Below, piece after piece: positions 1-13,570 of a stretch of 64,000 bases of DNA. Each line of letters opens with the position of its first letter. The stretch's first letter is position 1. Source of the stretch: Prorocentrum cordatum (taxonomy: Eukaryota; Sar; Dinophyceae; Prorocentrales; Prorocentraceae). The DNA lies in contig CAUYUJ010005780.1 in assembly GCA_963575745.1 (NCBI GenBank), positions 60,001 through 124,000 on the forward strand, read 5' to 3'. The notes under the pieces were generated by a model. It had not been told where the DNA came from. It made no database searches and worked only from the letters and a program-made list of their open reading frames with translations. Position numbers and translations under genes: made by a program.

Positions 1-3060
<3,060 letters not shown>

Positions 3061-3112
3061 AGTCGCTATCTACTAAAATTAATACCAGTGAACAAGTCCC
3101 GATCCACATCTC

Positions 3113-3575
3113 TTTAGGGCTATAGGGCTAAAGGGCTATGGGGGTATAGGGCGATGGGGCTATGGAACTATAGGGTTATAGGGCCATAGGGCTACAGGTT
3201 TATAGGGCTATAGGGCCATAGGGCTATAGGGCTGTAGGGTTATAGGGCTCTGGGGCTCTGGAACTATGGGCTAGAAGGCTATTGGGCCATAGGGCTATGA
3301 GTCTATAGGGCTATGGGGATATAGGGCTGTAGAACCATAGAGCTATGGGGCGATATGGATATAGGGCGATGGGGCTGTAGGGCAATGGGACTATAAGCAT
3401 ATATAGAGCTACAAGGCTATAGGGCTACAGGGCTGTAAGGCTATAGGGTTCTAGGGCTATAGGGCTCTAGGGCTATGGGGCTAGGAGGCTATTGGGCTAT
3501 GGGGCTATAAGGCTATGGGGCTACGGGGTGTTGGGCTATAAAGCTATAGAACTATAAGGCTAGAAGGCACCCATG
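3113..3575. repeat. Degenerate GGGCTATA minisatellite
   Basis: A short-period tandem repeat of roughly 8-10 bp, with core GGGCTATA and variants GGGCTATG, GGGCGATG and GGGCCATA, begins directly after the TAG array. It contains one TTTAGGG, the plant/alveolate telomere unit, at its left end, but the rest does not follow that period. It looks like an ordinary minisatellite rather than an interstitial telomere. Confidence 0.85.
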
Positions 3576-4318
3576 CACCCGGGCACCTGGGCGGGCGGCG
3601 GAAATCGGTGACACACCTCACCTAACCATATGAATCCGCTAAGACCCCTACAGGGGCAAGCTCTGATTGGGGAACTGCCGTAGTCGTCATGCCCATGATA
3701 ATCGCAGAAGTCCCGCAGACGCCCGGCCGAGGCCGCAGGGCGCGCCGCCGCCCAGGGACTTCGATTCGGCCCCCAGCAATGCCAGAGCGCTCGAAATCAG
3801 GTCCCTGGGAGGTGGTGGGCGCGCAGACGGGGGAAAGCTCGGGGCCGCTGGGGCCCCCCTCCTGCGGACCCCCCGCCGCTCAAGTACGTGGGTTTCGGAC
3901 GCTCAGGCGCCGCGGGCGGCGGAATTCCTCTCGTGGCCAGTTTTTCAAGCGTTACCGTTACAGGGACGGGGGGTGGTCGATGGGGGGTAGCATGCGTTAT
4001 CCCTGGGGGAACGAATGTAACAACACTAACAGAGTGCGAACGGTAGGAACACTAATAGCGGTAGTAGGGGTAATACTATAACCATAGTGATACTGATAAT
4101 GCTGCTACTCATGAACAGAAGATACCAGCTACGATTGGTACTTGGCATGGTTGAAAATAAAGCTCGGCCTCGCCGCCCCCAACCGCCAACCAAAAGTGTC
4201 TTGGCCGGAGACACTCAAAACTCGGGACTGAAGGGAGAGGTATATATGATTATCCGAGGGACGGGGTTCTGCTCCAGGCAGCTTGTTTCGTAACCCCCCC
4301 TCTTCCAGTCCCCCCTGT
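3576..4318. other. No gene seen; GC-rich low-copy DNA
   Basis: Short overlapping frames occur on both strands but none shows a domain, a plausible start context or similarity to another part of the window. I see nothing supportable here. Confidence 0.5.
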
Positions 4319-4500
4319 GTGGGCATCGTTTAACCGATCCCTACCCCCACTGGCACGGCCTTGGTCTACCCCCTGGGGTGGGGATACGTGCTGTTCCCGT
4401 CGCGTTTCACAGGACCTATCCCCACCTAGGCGGGTGATCTGGTGGGGCTGAGATTCTATGGCGCAATGGGGATAGGGATCGGTTCGACGATGCTGACTCT
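4319..4500 (+). repeat. Dispersed repeat A, copy 1 (uninterrupted)
   Basis: This stretch is similar in its left part (GTGGGCATCGTTTAACCGAT onward) to 26252-26310. In its right part (TGGTGGGGCTGAGATTCTAT onward) it is similar to 27165-27235. Here the two parts are only about 110 bp apart, so this copy looks like the uninterrupted form of the repeat. No coding function is apparent. Confidence 0.6.
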
Positions 4501-4984
4501 CGTCCGCCCTCCTCCCGTCCAAAGCCCTGGACCCGAATGCTTACCGGCGCCGGCCTGCTCTGCGATGCCAACCCCTGCCGGCGCGGTGCTGAGGTGGTAT
4601 CTGCTGGCGCCTGCTGCGCGGGAGCGGCCAAAAGCCCCTGCCCGAGCCTGCCAGTATTGCCCCCCTCCACCTGGAGCCATGAAGCGCGTTTAGCCCTGGC
4701 AGATGCAATTCGTACATGCGTGAAGCAGGAAGGCGCTGCAAAGGGACTGGGTCTTCGACCCCCGCCAACATTGTATCCTTGATCAGGGATGGCGCCGAAA
4801 ATACGCTGGTACCTGGGAGCCAAACACAACTCATACTTTCAGCGAGCGATGGGGAGGGAAGGAGGGAGAAAGGGGCGCGTGGCGAAGACGGGGGGAAGCG
4901 CAGGCCTTCTTCTCGGCAAGCGGCGGGCTTCTCACAAGCCCTCTGGCCTTCTGAGAAGCCCTCTGCCTTCGGAAATTGCTAGGA
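4501..4984. other. No gene seen
   Basis: GC-rich sequence with overlapping short frames only. A 17-bp motif (CCTTCTGAGAAGCCCTC) near 4948 recurs imperfectly near 5069, on the other side of the AT microsatellite. Confidence 0.4.

Positions 4985-5046
<62 letters not shown>
4985..5046. repeat. (AC)n(AT)n microsatellite
   Basis: A short run of AC dinucleotides passes into about 50 bp of pure AT dinucleotides. Confidence 0.95.
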
Positions 5047-5050
<4 letters not shown>

Positions 5051-5329
5051 AGGCCCGAGGCCCTGCGAGCCTTCTGAGAAAGTCCGCTCCCTCTGACATC
5101 CCCTCTGGGCTCACCGACGAATGATGGAACTTCTTCCGCACCGGATCCCTCGCTCGGAAGGCTCCGCACTCGCTGCGCTGGCGACGCTGACGGCACTGCG
5201 GCCCGAGGTCCGATGCAGGGAGGCCGTCTCAGGGCGGTCGGAGAGTCTGAACATCATCCGACAGTTTCCCCTGCGAGAGCCATGGAGAATTCAACGAACA
5301 CTTGTCGATGATTTTTCATGTGCAGGACT

Positions 5330-5710
5330 TCTTCCCCGTGTCGCTTGCACCAGTTGGCCCAGGAGGGACCCAGGAGACGGCCTCCCCAACGGGGCCCACG
5401 GTGGCCCAAAGACCGCCCCAAATGGCCTCGCGACGGCACGCAGAAAGCACAGACGAAGGGGCCAAACGACTGCCGCTCAAGAGACTCCGAGACCAGTTCC
5501 AAGAGGCCACAGGGGGCCCCAAGGCGCCCAGGAGAACCCAAGAAGAGCCCCAAGAGAGTCCAAGAGAAGCCATAAACGGTTGAAATCATTGAACAATATG
5601 TTGTCCGCTTTCGATTCCCTTGGGCCTAAGACGGCTTCAAGAGTGTTTTTGCAGCGCCCAGAAGATGGCCCAAGAGAACACTCGGAAGGGCCCAATCGGC
5701 TTGGAACACC
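5330..5710 (+). repeat. Degenerate CCAAGAGGCCC minisatellite
   Basis: A loosely periodic repeat of about 10-12 bp, read on this strand as CCAAGAGGCCC or CCAAGACGGCTCC. On the opposite strand it gives spurious frames rich in LG, PS, SWG and GAL. The same kind of sequence recurs at 6480-6570, 8930-9320 and 9655-9910 on this strand and around 51580-51800 inverted. Its translations should not be annotated as proteins. Confidence 0.7.
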
Positions 5711-5929
5711 TGGGAGTGATTGCGGAATTTAGGCCTGGAGCAAAGCTGCGGGCTTCGTCGGGTGAGGGGCTGGGGTCTAGGGGAAACGAGGAGAAGGCGG
5801 CCAAGGGCTGGAACGACACGACAGTGATAAATGAGTATCAAGAAAATCGCCGATCCCGCGTGTGAGCTACAGGGAACCTCAGCAAGAGCTTCAGCTCTGA
5901 ACCTAAGCAAGAACTTCAGCTCTGCTTGG

Positions 5930-6290
5930 GGGGGGGTCGCCAAGGTGGCTCTGCCGGGGAAAGGGGGGGAGGGGGGGGGTCCTCCATCTGGCGTTTTCTT
6001 AATGATTTGCGTGTTTCGGGGTGTACCAGGGACCCCCCCCCAGGACTCTCCCCTCGGAACCCTCCCCGGACCCCCCCTGGGGAAAGGGGGGGGGAGGGGG
6101 AAGCGGTCCCCCATGGGGCGTTTTCTGAAGGATTTGCGCATCCCCGAAATGTTTCGGGGGATCCCAGGGACCCTCCTCAGATCTAGCCGCTACTGCCCCC
6201 AAAACCCTCCCAGCGGAACCCTCCTCAGATCCCCCCGGGACCGCTCCAGGCACCCCCCCAGAGGGCACGTCAGCTCCAAAAAGCATCCCC
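5930..6290. repeat. G/C-rich imperfect direct repeats
   Basis: GGGGAAAGGGGGGG-containing segments at about 5957 and 6083 are each followed by a similar GGCGTTTTCTNAAGGATTTGCG stretch (about 5990 and 6117), giving two imperfect direct copies about 125 bp apart. A third, weaker CCCTCCTCAGATC pair follows at 6170-6230. No gene is seen. Confidence 0.55.
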
Positions 6291-6363
6291 GACGACTCCA
6301 AGAGCGCCTTCCCTTCCAAACAGCGCCCCCGACGATTCCAAGATCACCAAATCCGGACCCCCC

Positions 6364-6430
6364 CGGGATCGGCGGCACTGGCCGGAGGCCATTACAATAT
6401 ATCTACTCTCCTCATCCTCCCGCCGCGCTC
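6364..6430 (+). repeat. Dispersed repeat B, copy 1
   Basis: GATCGGCGGCACTGGCCGGA and the following GGCCATTACAATATAT match 22079-22112 with one or two differences. The copy runs on into TCTACTCTCCTCATCCTCC, a motif also present near 9465 and 9998. No function can be assigned. Confidence 0.7.
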
Positions 6431-6602
6431 CCCACACGGTCCCAAGGGGCCACGATTCGCCGAAATATCGCGCCTGGACGCCCATGACGGCCTCCAGGCG
6501 GACTCCGAAGCTGCCAAGACGCCCCCAAAAAAACCCAAGATGCGCCCCAAGAGGGTCCCAAGAAACAAAAGTTGTCCCATTCCCTTTGGAAGAAATCGCA
6601 TG

Positions 6603-6715
6603 GCGAAGGACCCAACCATATGCAGTTGTGAATATCGCAATTGTATTTTTTCGGTGGCGTTCCCTATGGGGCCGCGAACCGTATGAAGGGTGCGCCGAAG
6701 TGTGTGGCGGGGTAC
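6603..6715 (+). repeat. Repeat C, form lacking the exon-like insert
   Basis: GACCCAACCATATGCAGTTG and the following GTGAATATCGCAATTG match 10757-10797. The copy continues into a satellite-like stretch with CCCTATGGGGCCGCG and GAAGGGTGCGCCGAAGTG. The 10.8-kb copy has the same order but carries about 196 extra bases inside CTATGGGGCCACG. This copy is therefore the natural comparison for an empty site. Confidence 0.65.
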
Positions 6716-6764
6716 ACAACACGAACGAATACGATAGGTCTAGTTACGAAAAGCTGAGCGCGGG

Positions 6765-6900
6765 TGAGTGTGAGCGTGGGTGAGTCTGAGCGTGAATGAG
6801 TCTGCGTGCGAGTGAATATGTTTGCATGAGTGCGAGCATGGGCGCGCCTGGTGTGTATGTGTGTATATATATACACACGAATGCGAATGGTTCACGTATG
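6765..6900. repeat. GTGAGTCTGAGC-type minisatellite with TATATA tract
   Basis: Short repeats of the form GTGAGTGTGAGCGTGGGTGAGTCTGAGCGTGAATGAG are followed by GTGTGTATATATATACAC. The motif resembles the larger GAGTCTG array at 25125-25375. Confidence 0.6.
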
Positions 6901-7089
6901 CCTGACACTGAGCACTCGTGACGCTGAGCGTGGCCGCCGCAGGGAACTCCCCCTGGAACCCCGACAGCAGCGCCCGCACGCCGCGACGCCCATGTCGTCA
7001 CGCTCCTCACGTGGATCGCGCCCGCTTCCTTCCCGTTCTGTTTCTCCCTGTTTGCCCGTGCGCGCCCATGTCCAAGGCTGCGGGCGCGG

Positions 7090-7350
7090 CGCCGCACGGA
7101 GTCCCCGCGGCGCGCGTTGGTCGCCCCGGAAAGGTCCCGGCGACGCGCGCGGGTCGTCCGGTGCGTGGAGCAGGGAGAGCTAGCTGGCTGGCTGATAGCG
7201 GGCAAAACTAAGGCCGCTGGGCAGAGCAACGACGAGGGCGAGCGAGGCTCTGGGCAGAGCGCAGCGCGGAATTCCCGCGACGCGCGCTGGTCGCCCCGAG
7301 AGGGTCCCAGCGACGCGCGCGGGTCGCCCGCGGCGCGAGGCCAAACAGTC
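7090..7350. repeat. Two imperfect direct repeats, CGCGCG(C/T)TGGTCGCCCC type
   Basis: CCCGCGGCGCGCGTTGGTCGCCCCGGAAAGGTCCC (about 7102) recurs as CCCGCGACGCGCGCTGGTCG with AGAGGGTCCC (about 7272). Each is followed by GACGCGCGCGGGTCG. The spacing is about 170 bp. No gene is evident between them. Confidence 0.6.
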
Positions 7351-7552
7351 AGACCGTCGAGAGACGGCGAGGCTCGGGCGGGCCGCTTTTTTCACTTCAG
7401 GTGAAGCCTCGCGGATAAACTCGGTGAGGCTCAGCTCCGTGGCGAGGGTCGCCGCCTCCCTCCTGCATCGTCTCGTGCGCGTGGCAACCTGCTCCAGCTG
7501 CTTCCGCAATCCCTCCGGCGGCCCTGCCAGTAAGAACTCGATGCAAACTGCA

Positions 7553-8700
7553 CCACTGGGACCTTCGGAGGAGCTCCTTCTGGGGTCACGAAACGTGTGA
7601 AGGGTGTGCCGCAATGGGGCGGCGGGCGGCGGCGCCATGGGAACTGCGCCAGTGAGACCTTAGGTGGAGCTCCCTGTGGGCCGCCACGAAACGTGAAAGG
7701 TGTGCCAAAAGGGGGCGGCGGCGCCATGCGATCTGCGCCACTGGGACCTTAGGAGGAGACCCCTTATGGGGCCACGAAGCGTGCGAGGGGTGTGCCACAA
7801 GGGGGCGGCGGCGCCATGCGAGCTGCGCCGCTGGGACCTTAGGTGGAGCCCCTTATGGGGCCACGAAGCGTGAGAGGGGTGTGCCAAAAGGGGGCGGCGG
7901 CGCCATGCGAGCTGCGCCACTGGGGTCTTAGGTGGAGCCCCCCTATGGGGCCACGAAACGTGCCAGGGGTGTGCCACAATGGGGCGGCCGCGCCATGCGA
8001 GCTGCGCCGCTGGGACCTTAGGTGGAGCCCCTTATGGGGCCACGAAACGGGTGAAAGGTGTGCCACAATGGGGCGGCGGCGCCATGCGAGCTGCGACGCT
8101 GGGACCTTGGGCGGAGCTCACTGTGGGGCCACGAAACGTGTGAGGGGTGTACCACAATGGGGCGGCGGCGTCATGCGAGCTGCGCCAGTGGGACCTGCCT
8201 CCTGTGGGGGCCAAAATAGGGCGGCGGCGCCATGCGAGCTGCGCCACTGGGACCTTGGGTGGAGCCCTCTGTCGTCCACGAAGCGTGTGAGGGGTGTGCG
8301 ACAATGGGGCGGCGGCGCCATGCGAGCGTCGCCACTGGGGCCTTAGGAGGAGTTCCCGATAGGGCCACGAAGCGTGTGAGGGGTGTGCGAGAAGTGGGGT
8401 AGTGGCGCCATGCGAACTGCTCCCATGGGACTTGAGATGGAACTCCCTATGGGACCACGAAGCGTGTAATGGGGTGTGCCAGAAGGGGGCGGCGGCGCCA
8501 TGCGAGAAACGCCACTGGGACCTTAGGTGGGGCTCCCTGTGGGGCCACGTGTGAGGGGTGTCCCAAAATGGGGCGGCGGCGCCATGGGAGCTGCTCCACT
8601 GGGACCTTAGGTGGAGCTCCCTATGGGGCCACGAAGCGTAAGAGGTGCGCCAAAAGTGGGGCGGCGGCGCCATGCGAGCTGCGCCACTAAGGAGGAGGAG
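7553..8700 (+). repeat. 90-bp satellite array, about 12 units
   Basis: A tandem repeat with a period near 90 bp. Landmarks of each unit are GGCGGCGGCGCCATGCGAGC, then TGCGCCACTGGGACCTTAGG, then CTATGGGGCCACGAAGCGTG, then AGGGGTGTGCCA. The cores start near 7714, 7803 and 7892. Units near 8180-8230 and 8500-8560 are shortened. Both strands contain long open frames because the unit length is a multiple of three; they are not genes. A diverged version is found at 10.8-11.25 kb. Confidence 0.92.
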
Positions 8701-8774
8701 GCGGGAGGGAGGGAGGGAGGGACGCGGGGCGCTGTCTCTTACTGGGTGGGGGTGAAACGCAGGGAGGAGGGAGG

Positions 8775-8842
8775 AGGATATGATGATGATGATGATAATG
8801 AGGAGGAGGAGGAGGAGGAGGAGGAGGAGGAGGAGGAGGACA
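8775..8842. repeat. (GAT)n(GAG)n microsatellite
   Basis: ATGATGATGATGATAATG passes into a pure GAG run of about 45 bp, immediately to the right of the 90-bp satellite. Confidence 0.9.
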
Positions 8843-8929
8843 GGAACGCGGGGCACCTTCTCTTCAAAACGAGGACCCAACACCACAAAATGGTTGGGAA
8901 CAAACAGTTTTCGCATGCTCGTCTATTCG

Positions 8930-9320
8930 GCTTTCACGACGTCCCAGACGGGCAACGAAACCTTCAAGATCGCTCCCAGACGGCCAAAGGGACCCCCAAG
9001 AAGGGTCGAAGAGGGTTCAACAACAACCCACGAAACCCCAAAGACAGTCCAAGAGGGCCCCCAGACGGCTCCAAGACGGAGTCCAGAGTCCAGAGGGCAC
9101 CTTTTCGAGTCTTCGGTCCCAAGACGCCCCCAGCCCGCCCCAAGAACACCCCAAGAGGCCCTGAGGGACCCCCAAGAGAACCGCAGAGGCCTCCAAGAAG
9201 CCTCGAGGCATCTTGGGCCAAGTTTTGGTATAGGTCCCCAAACTTGGCCCAAGATGCCTTGAGGCGGCCGGATATGGCCTGCAGGGAAGCCAAGATGCCA
9301 TCAAAAGGCCACACAAAAAC
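8930..9320 (+). repeat. Degenerate CCCAAGA minisatellite
   Basis: The same family of loosely repeated CCCAAGANGGCNCC words as at 5330-5710. Frames rich in Trp, Gly, Leu and Ser on the minus strand are artefacts of it. Confidence 0.65.
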
Positions 9321-9464
9321 ACCAAGAGGTACGATCACGGCAACGAAGCAACAGGAACGACGTCGAGCGCCGTGCCATGATTCGGACAAGCCTCGTGAAA
9401 TGCAGTCCTGGAGGCGCAATCGTTTATATAGGGGTCGGCGGATGTGGCGTTAGCCTATAGATCT

Positions 9465-10046
9465 TTACTCTCCTCATCCTCCGCCACGCACCTCCTGTGC
9501 CATGACCCGAAAGACGCTCCAATATTGTTCGAAAAGAATATCAGAGTGCCTCAGGATAGCCCCAATATGGTCCCAGAAGCTAGACTTCATTGATTTGCCG
9601 TTGGTTTTTGGCAGATTTCGACGTCAGCGCCTTTTCGAGTTCCCGATTGCCGCAGACTGCCCAAGAGGCCTCAAGATCGGCCCAATAAGCTTCCAAGACG
9701 GCTCCGAAACGGCCCAAGAAGACCCCAAGAGGACACAATAGGCCCCCCAAAAGGGCTCCAGAGGCTCCCAAGAGGCTCCAACAGGAGTCCTTGCCCCAAA
9801 GATGGCCTCCGTTACTGCCAGAATGACACCAAGAGGGCCCCAGAGGCCCCCAACCCCCCCAAGAGGTCCCAAGCAATTATCCCCAAAGATGCCCCAACGA
9901 GGCCCCGCCACTGCTCCCACGAGCATGCAGGCACGTGCCAACAATGATAGAATATGGGCCAGCAGAATCAGCGAAAGGACTGAATAAATCTGTGTACCCT
10001 CCTCATCCTCCAGCCCCCCTCTCCTCCTTTGCCATGACCCGAAATG
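9465..10046 (+). repeat. Dispersed repeat D pair enclosing a CCAAGAGG minisatellite
   Basis: CTCCTCATCCTCCGCCACGC with GTGCCATGACCCGAAA (9467-9512) recurs as CTCCTCATCCTCCAGCCCCC with TTGCCATGACCCGAAA (9998-10046). The 480 bp between them is again the CCAAGAGGCCC minisatellite (about 9655-9910). The pair could be the ends of one composite unit or two independent copies. Confidence 0.55.
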
Positions 10047-10619
10047 GCCCTCAGGTAACTGCATACTGGACACCCCGAAACTCTCCTGACCAAGCTTGCT
10101 CATCCCGTATGCTTTTTAAAGGGTTCCAGGGCCCAGGAGGGGCCACACGGGAGGCCGACAACGGCGAAGAGTTTCAGGACCCGTTTGCCGCAGGAGCCCT
10201 GGCCCAGAGCGAGGGGGAGCTCTTGCCCGAGTGCGCTTCTGCTGGCACTGGCCAGGTGGGACGGGCCTCGCCTGGAAACACGGCTGCCCCCTCGAAGGCG
10301 CCAGACACTGGCACCCCTGGGCTACCGCGGGAGCCCCGACCCCCACGTGATCTCCTTGCAAAGCGGGCCTGGAAGCCTGGACCACTCCCCCGGGGACCGG
10401 CTGTCTCATTTCGACCCGCCATGCTGACGGCCCTGGTGCCCGCCGAGGGCCTTTCGGGCGCCGACATTCCCCCTCCAACGCGGGGTCCCCAGAAGTCCCG
10501 ACCCTTACCCCTGGGCCTGGTTCTCAGCCCGAGTCGTCTCTGGCCGGTCCCAGGGCCCGGCGGGGGCGCCCAGGGCCCGCAAGCGGTGAACAACCTCCGA
10601 CTTGAGCTCTTCAATGTGG

Positions 10620-10720
10620 GACAGGATCTCCTCCTCCTCCTCCTCCTCCTCCTTTCCCTCCTCCTCCTTTCCCTCTTCCTCCTCCTCCTCCTCCTCCTCC
10701 TCCTCCTATTCCTCCTACAG
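10620..10720. repeat. (TCC)n microsatellite
   Basis: About 90 bp of CTC/TCC triplets with a few TTTCC interruptions. Confidence 0.93.
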
Positions 10721-10756
10721 AGGACCAACTAACGACACAAACATAATTATCCTGGC

Positions 10757-11245
10757 GAAAGACCCAACCATATGCAGTTGTGAATACCGCAATTGTGAAT
10801 ACCGTCTTCGCCCGCGCTCCCTATGTGGCCACGGCTTCCCGCCGGAGCCCGACATGCTCAGGGACACGTTCGTGGCCGTCTTCGCGGGCGCCGACGACGA
10901 CAAGGACGGCGTCCCTCTCACCGAGGAGCAGAAGCAGGAAAGGGCCTTGAGAGCCATGAGGGAGGAGGTGGCGTTGCACGTCGACAAGGCGGAGTACGAC
11001 GCCCAGGCGCGGTTGTTGAAGCAGCACAACTATGGGGCCACGATCCTCGTGAGGGGTGTGCCGAAATGGCCCGGGGCCGCCATGCGAACCCTGCCACTGG
11101 CGCCTTCGGTGGAGCTCCCTTTATGGGTCCACGATCGTCGTGAGGGGTGCGCCGAAATGGCCCGAGGCCGCCATGCGAACCCTGCCACTGGCGCCTTCGG
11201 TGGAGCTCCCTATGGGGCCACGATCCTCGTGAGGGGTGTCCAGGG
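10757..11245 (+). repeat. Repeat C / diverged 90-bp satellite, interrupted form
   Basis: The block begins with the same 40 bp as 6603-6645. It continues into units carrying CTATGGGGCCACGATCCTCG, TGAGGGGTGTGCCGAAATGG and GCCATGCGAACCCTGCCACT, with a period near 90-95 bp. The units resemble the 7.55-8.7-kb satellite but form their own subgroup. One unit is split by the open insert at 10834-11029. Confidence 0.75.
10834..11029 (+). CDS. Exon-like open segment inserted in satellite (partial)
   Basis: About 65 codons are open with strong G/C at third positions, and the translation does not look like repeat nonsense. It has an early PPEPDMLRDTFVAVF helix-like stretch, an acidic DDDKDGVPLTEE stretch, and an amphipathic Glu/Arg/Ala-rich helix ending in LLKQHN. 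The acidic stretch fits an EF-hand loop at positions 1, 3, 5, 6 and 12, but has Pro where a hydrophobic residue is expected at position 8, so calcium binding is only a guess. The segment is flanked by CTATGTGGCCACG (10821-10833) and CTATGGGGCCACG (11030-11042), which look like a target-site duplication. The related locus at 6603-6715 lacks it. No start codon, splice site or parent gene is visible, so it is best read as a captured exon or retro-fragment. Confidence 0.4.
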
Positions 11246-11249
11246 GCCC

Positions 11250-12149
11250 CTTTCGGAGCCAGCAGTCAGCTGGGGCCCAAGAGGGACCCTTCAGGGCGCC
11301 TTTTCTTCCCTCGGGGATGGACTGAACCCCCTTAGCAAAACGTGGTAAAATGAAAGCGAGATAGGGCCCAAACCTGGCGGGCGCAAACCTGGAAAATGAC
11401 GGCCGCGGCGCCCTCTCGAGAACCGAAAACGGACAATTCACTAATCGACGTGTCAGGGTGGGGGTTATGTCCACCCCCGATTCCCCCACCCGGTTCGGTG
11501 ATCCCTCCTCACCACCCGCCCGACCTTCGCGACCCTCCCGCTGCGCGAGGAGCCCTGGCTCTGCGCGGTCCCCCTCCGCCCGCGCCCGAGGGCCTCCGTC
11601 GCCGCTCGCCTCGCCCTCGCCGCCCGCACTGCCCAGGGGGGCGGCGCCGCGGCTGCTGGGGCCGCTGGCGCTGCTCGTGCCTCGGGAGGCCAGGGGGAGC
11701 CCATTCGGCCCAGGGAGGCTGAGATCTGGGCGATGCATATGTTTCGCTCCAAACATGTTCGCCCAATTTCGGGCCCGGGACCCTCATGGGCAAACCTGGC
11801 TCGGAAAATGCCGCAGAAAAATTGAGTGTAGGGCTCTGGGCTGGATTTTTCGCGCTATTGCATTTTTCTGCGACGTTGCAGAGAGCGGGGGTGGGCCAGG
11901 GGTAGAGGATGCGGCTCAGGACAGAAGGGGAGGGATGGAGGAAGCACCTGGCCGGTTGTGTCCGGGGCTCCTCTGGGCCTCCCGCTGTGTCTTCATCCTC
12001 CTCCTTCTCCTCCTCGTTTCCTTATCCTGATGCACAACTTTTCCCTGTCGCACCCCGAGGCCAGGTTTTAGGGCGGGCTGCGCGTTTCGCCTGAGATCTC
12101 CTTACCACTTATGACCATGAAGCTGAAAAGTGGCAGTGGTTTCACATCT
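11250..12149. other. No gene seen
   Basis: GC-rich sequence with many overlapping frames on both strands. None contains a recognisable domain, and the composition (CCCTCGCCG-type runs at 11500-11660) explains the open frames. Confidence 0.45.
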
Positions 12150-12486
12150 GGAGGGCGGGTGGTTGTCAACATGTGGCTCTCGCCTTAGCGCCGCGCGCAT
12201 TCGTCTTAAGAAGTAGCAAGAGCTTCACGGATTGAGGGTGGGTGATTTTCAACATGTGGCTCTCGCCTTAGCGCCGCGCGCATTCGTCTTAAGAAGTATG
12301 CAAGAGCTTCACGGATTGAGGGCGGGTGGTCTTCTAAATGTGGCTCTCGCCTTAGCGCCGCGCGCATTCGCTTTAAACATTTGCAGAAGTGTCTCGGATG
12401 GAGGGCGGTTCCTTTACAACATGTGGTTCTCGCCTTAGCACCGAGCGCATTCGTTTCTCAGAAAATCGCAAGAGCATCACGGATTC
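12150..12486 (+). repeat. 84-bp tandem repeat, four copies
   Basis: Units begin AGGGCGGGTGGT and share TCAACATGTGGCTCTCGCC, TTAGCGCCGCGCGCATTCG and CAAGAGCTTCACGGATT. Copies start near 12150, 12234, 12319 and 12402. The first two are nearly identical and the last two have diverged. A partial unit (GGAGGGCGGGTTGATTACAA) reappears near 12735. Confidence 0.9.
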
Positions 12487-12489
12487 CCA

Positions 12490-13375
12490 TGATCAGCGCA
12501 CCAGAAATAGCGTCTTGGAAGGATTCAGGATTATGAGGGTGCAACAGAAGTCCCAGAAATGGCGTTCTGGCATCATTCGGTGTCGTCAAGACGCAACAGT
12601 CAGGTTGATCCGTGGCGTTGGAATCGCGAGAACAATGTTCTGGCATGCTGCAGAATATTATATCGGTTGTCTTTCGACAAGGCAGTTCCTTCAGCGGGGA
12701 TGCACTGTTGTAGGAGCCTATGCAGAGGGAGCTTGGAGGGCGGGTTGATTACAACATCGTTGATGACTCTTGGGTGTACAATGGTCCTCCTCCTCCTGCG
12801 GCCGTGTGGGCGGCGTCGAGTGGGGGCGGCCCAGGCACCCGTCCTCCCATCATAGGGATCGCTGGTCAAACTGCCTGGTCTGCGAACGGGCCGCCATTGA
12901 AGAGTTCCTCGGGCAAGCCGATTGCTAGTGGGGAGGTTACCTATTGCTTTGGCCGCACTCCAACTCGCAGCTTGTCATGGGGGTTGCTATACAAAGCGTC
13001 CGCCCTGACTAGCGGCCCCTTTTCAGCTCAGGGTGCGAAGCCCCTGTGTGTGTGCACGGGGTGGGCATGTAGGAAAATCCTGGGTCCATCCAATCTTTAA
13101 GGGACAAGCAACACAGGCCTGGTCGACACTTCAGGGAAGGCATCCTGCGGGCGACCATTTGGGTGCGAGAGGCAGAGGGAGGATTCGACGACCTGGATTC
13201 TGGGTTCGGCCAACCACGTGGCTCAAGAGGAAGGACCGCCTCAACGAGAGTCGTCGATGACCACCGCTGACACAGCCCGCCTCCGAATCATCATCAATTC
13301 ACCGCCGCATCTCTAGGTAAAGGGGCCAGATTCGACTCGCTCTCCATTGCGAGGCGACAATAGGGAGGACTGGCT
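12490..13375. other. No gene seen
   Basis: Low-copy sequence. Apart from the partial 84-bp unit near 12735, I find neither domains nor repeats that can be named. Confidence 0.4.
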
Positions 13376-13379
13376 CAGG

Positions 13380-13570
13380 GGGGAGACATCGAGCTTGCAT
13401 CAATGTTACATCGCCGATGGATCGGCGATCGGCCACTGACTAGCGAAACCGCACGTTCCTGGGCTGGGTGGGCTATCGGGCCCCTATCGGCAATTGGGGA
13501 TCGATGCGTTCCCCCTCTGAGGCTATCCCCGCCTAGCGTTTCCCTGGAGGGGATGAGGGGACGAGGAGGG
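13380..13570 (+). repeat. Dispersed repeat E, copy 1, with 9-bp-arm hairpin
   Basis: The segment contains the perfect inverted repeat ATCGCCGAT-GG-ATCGGCGAT at 13410-13429. This is followed by GCACGTTCCTGGGCTGGGTG, GGCTATCGGGCCCC and GATGCGTTCCCCCT. The same order is found at 23590-23780, where the two hairpin arms are swapped. It may be a small non-autonomous element, but no terminal repeats could be fixed. Confidence 0.6.

Noticed and set aside
3113-3575. Possible interstitial telomere (TTTAGGG)
   Set aside because: Only one TTTAGGG is present. The repeat core is GGGCTATA with a different period.
7553-8916. Satellite frames (repeated AAPCELRHWDLG or HGAAAPFWHTP peptides) as a repeat protein
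   Set aside because: The period of 90 bp keeps all frames open. Both strands code equally repetitive peptides and the units contain indels.
13205-13226. SL-like 3' half (TGGCTCAAG)
   Set aside because: Only the last nine bases match; the 5' half does not.
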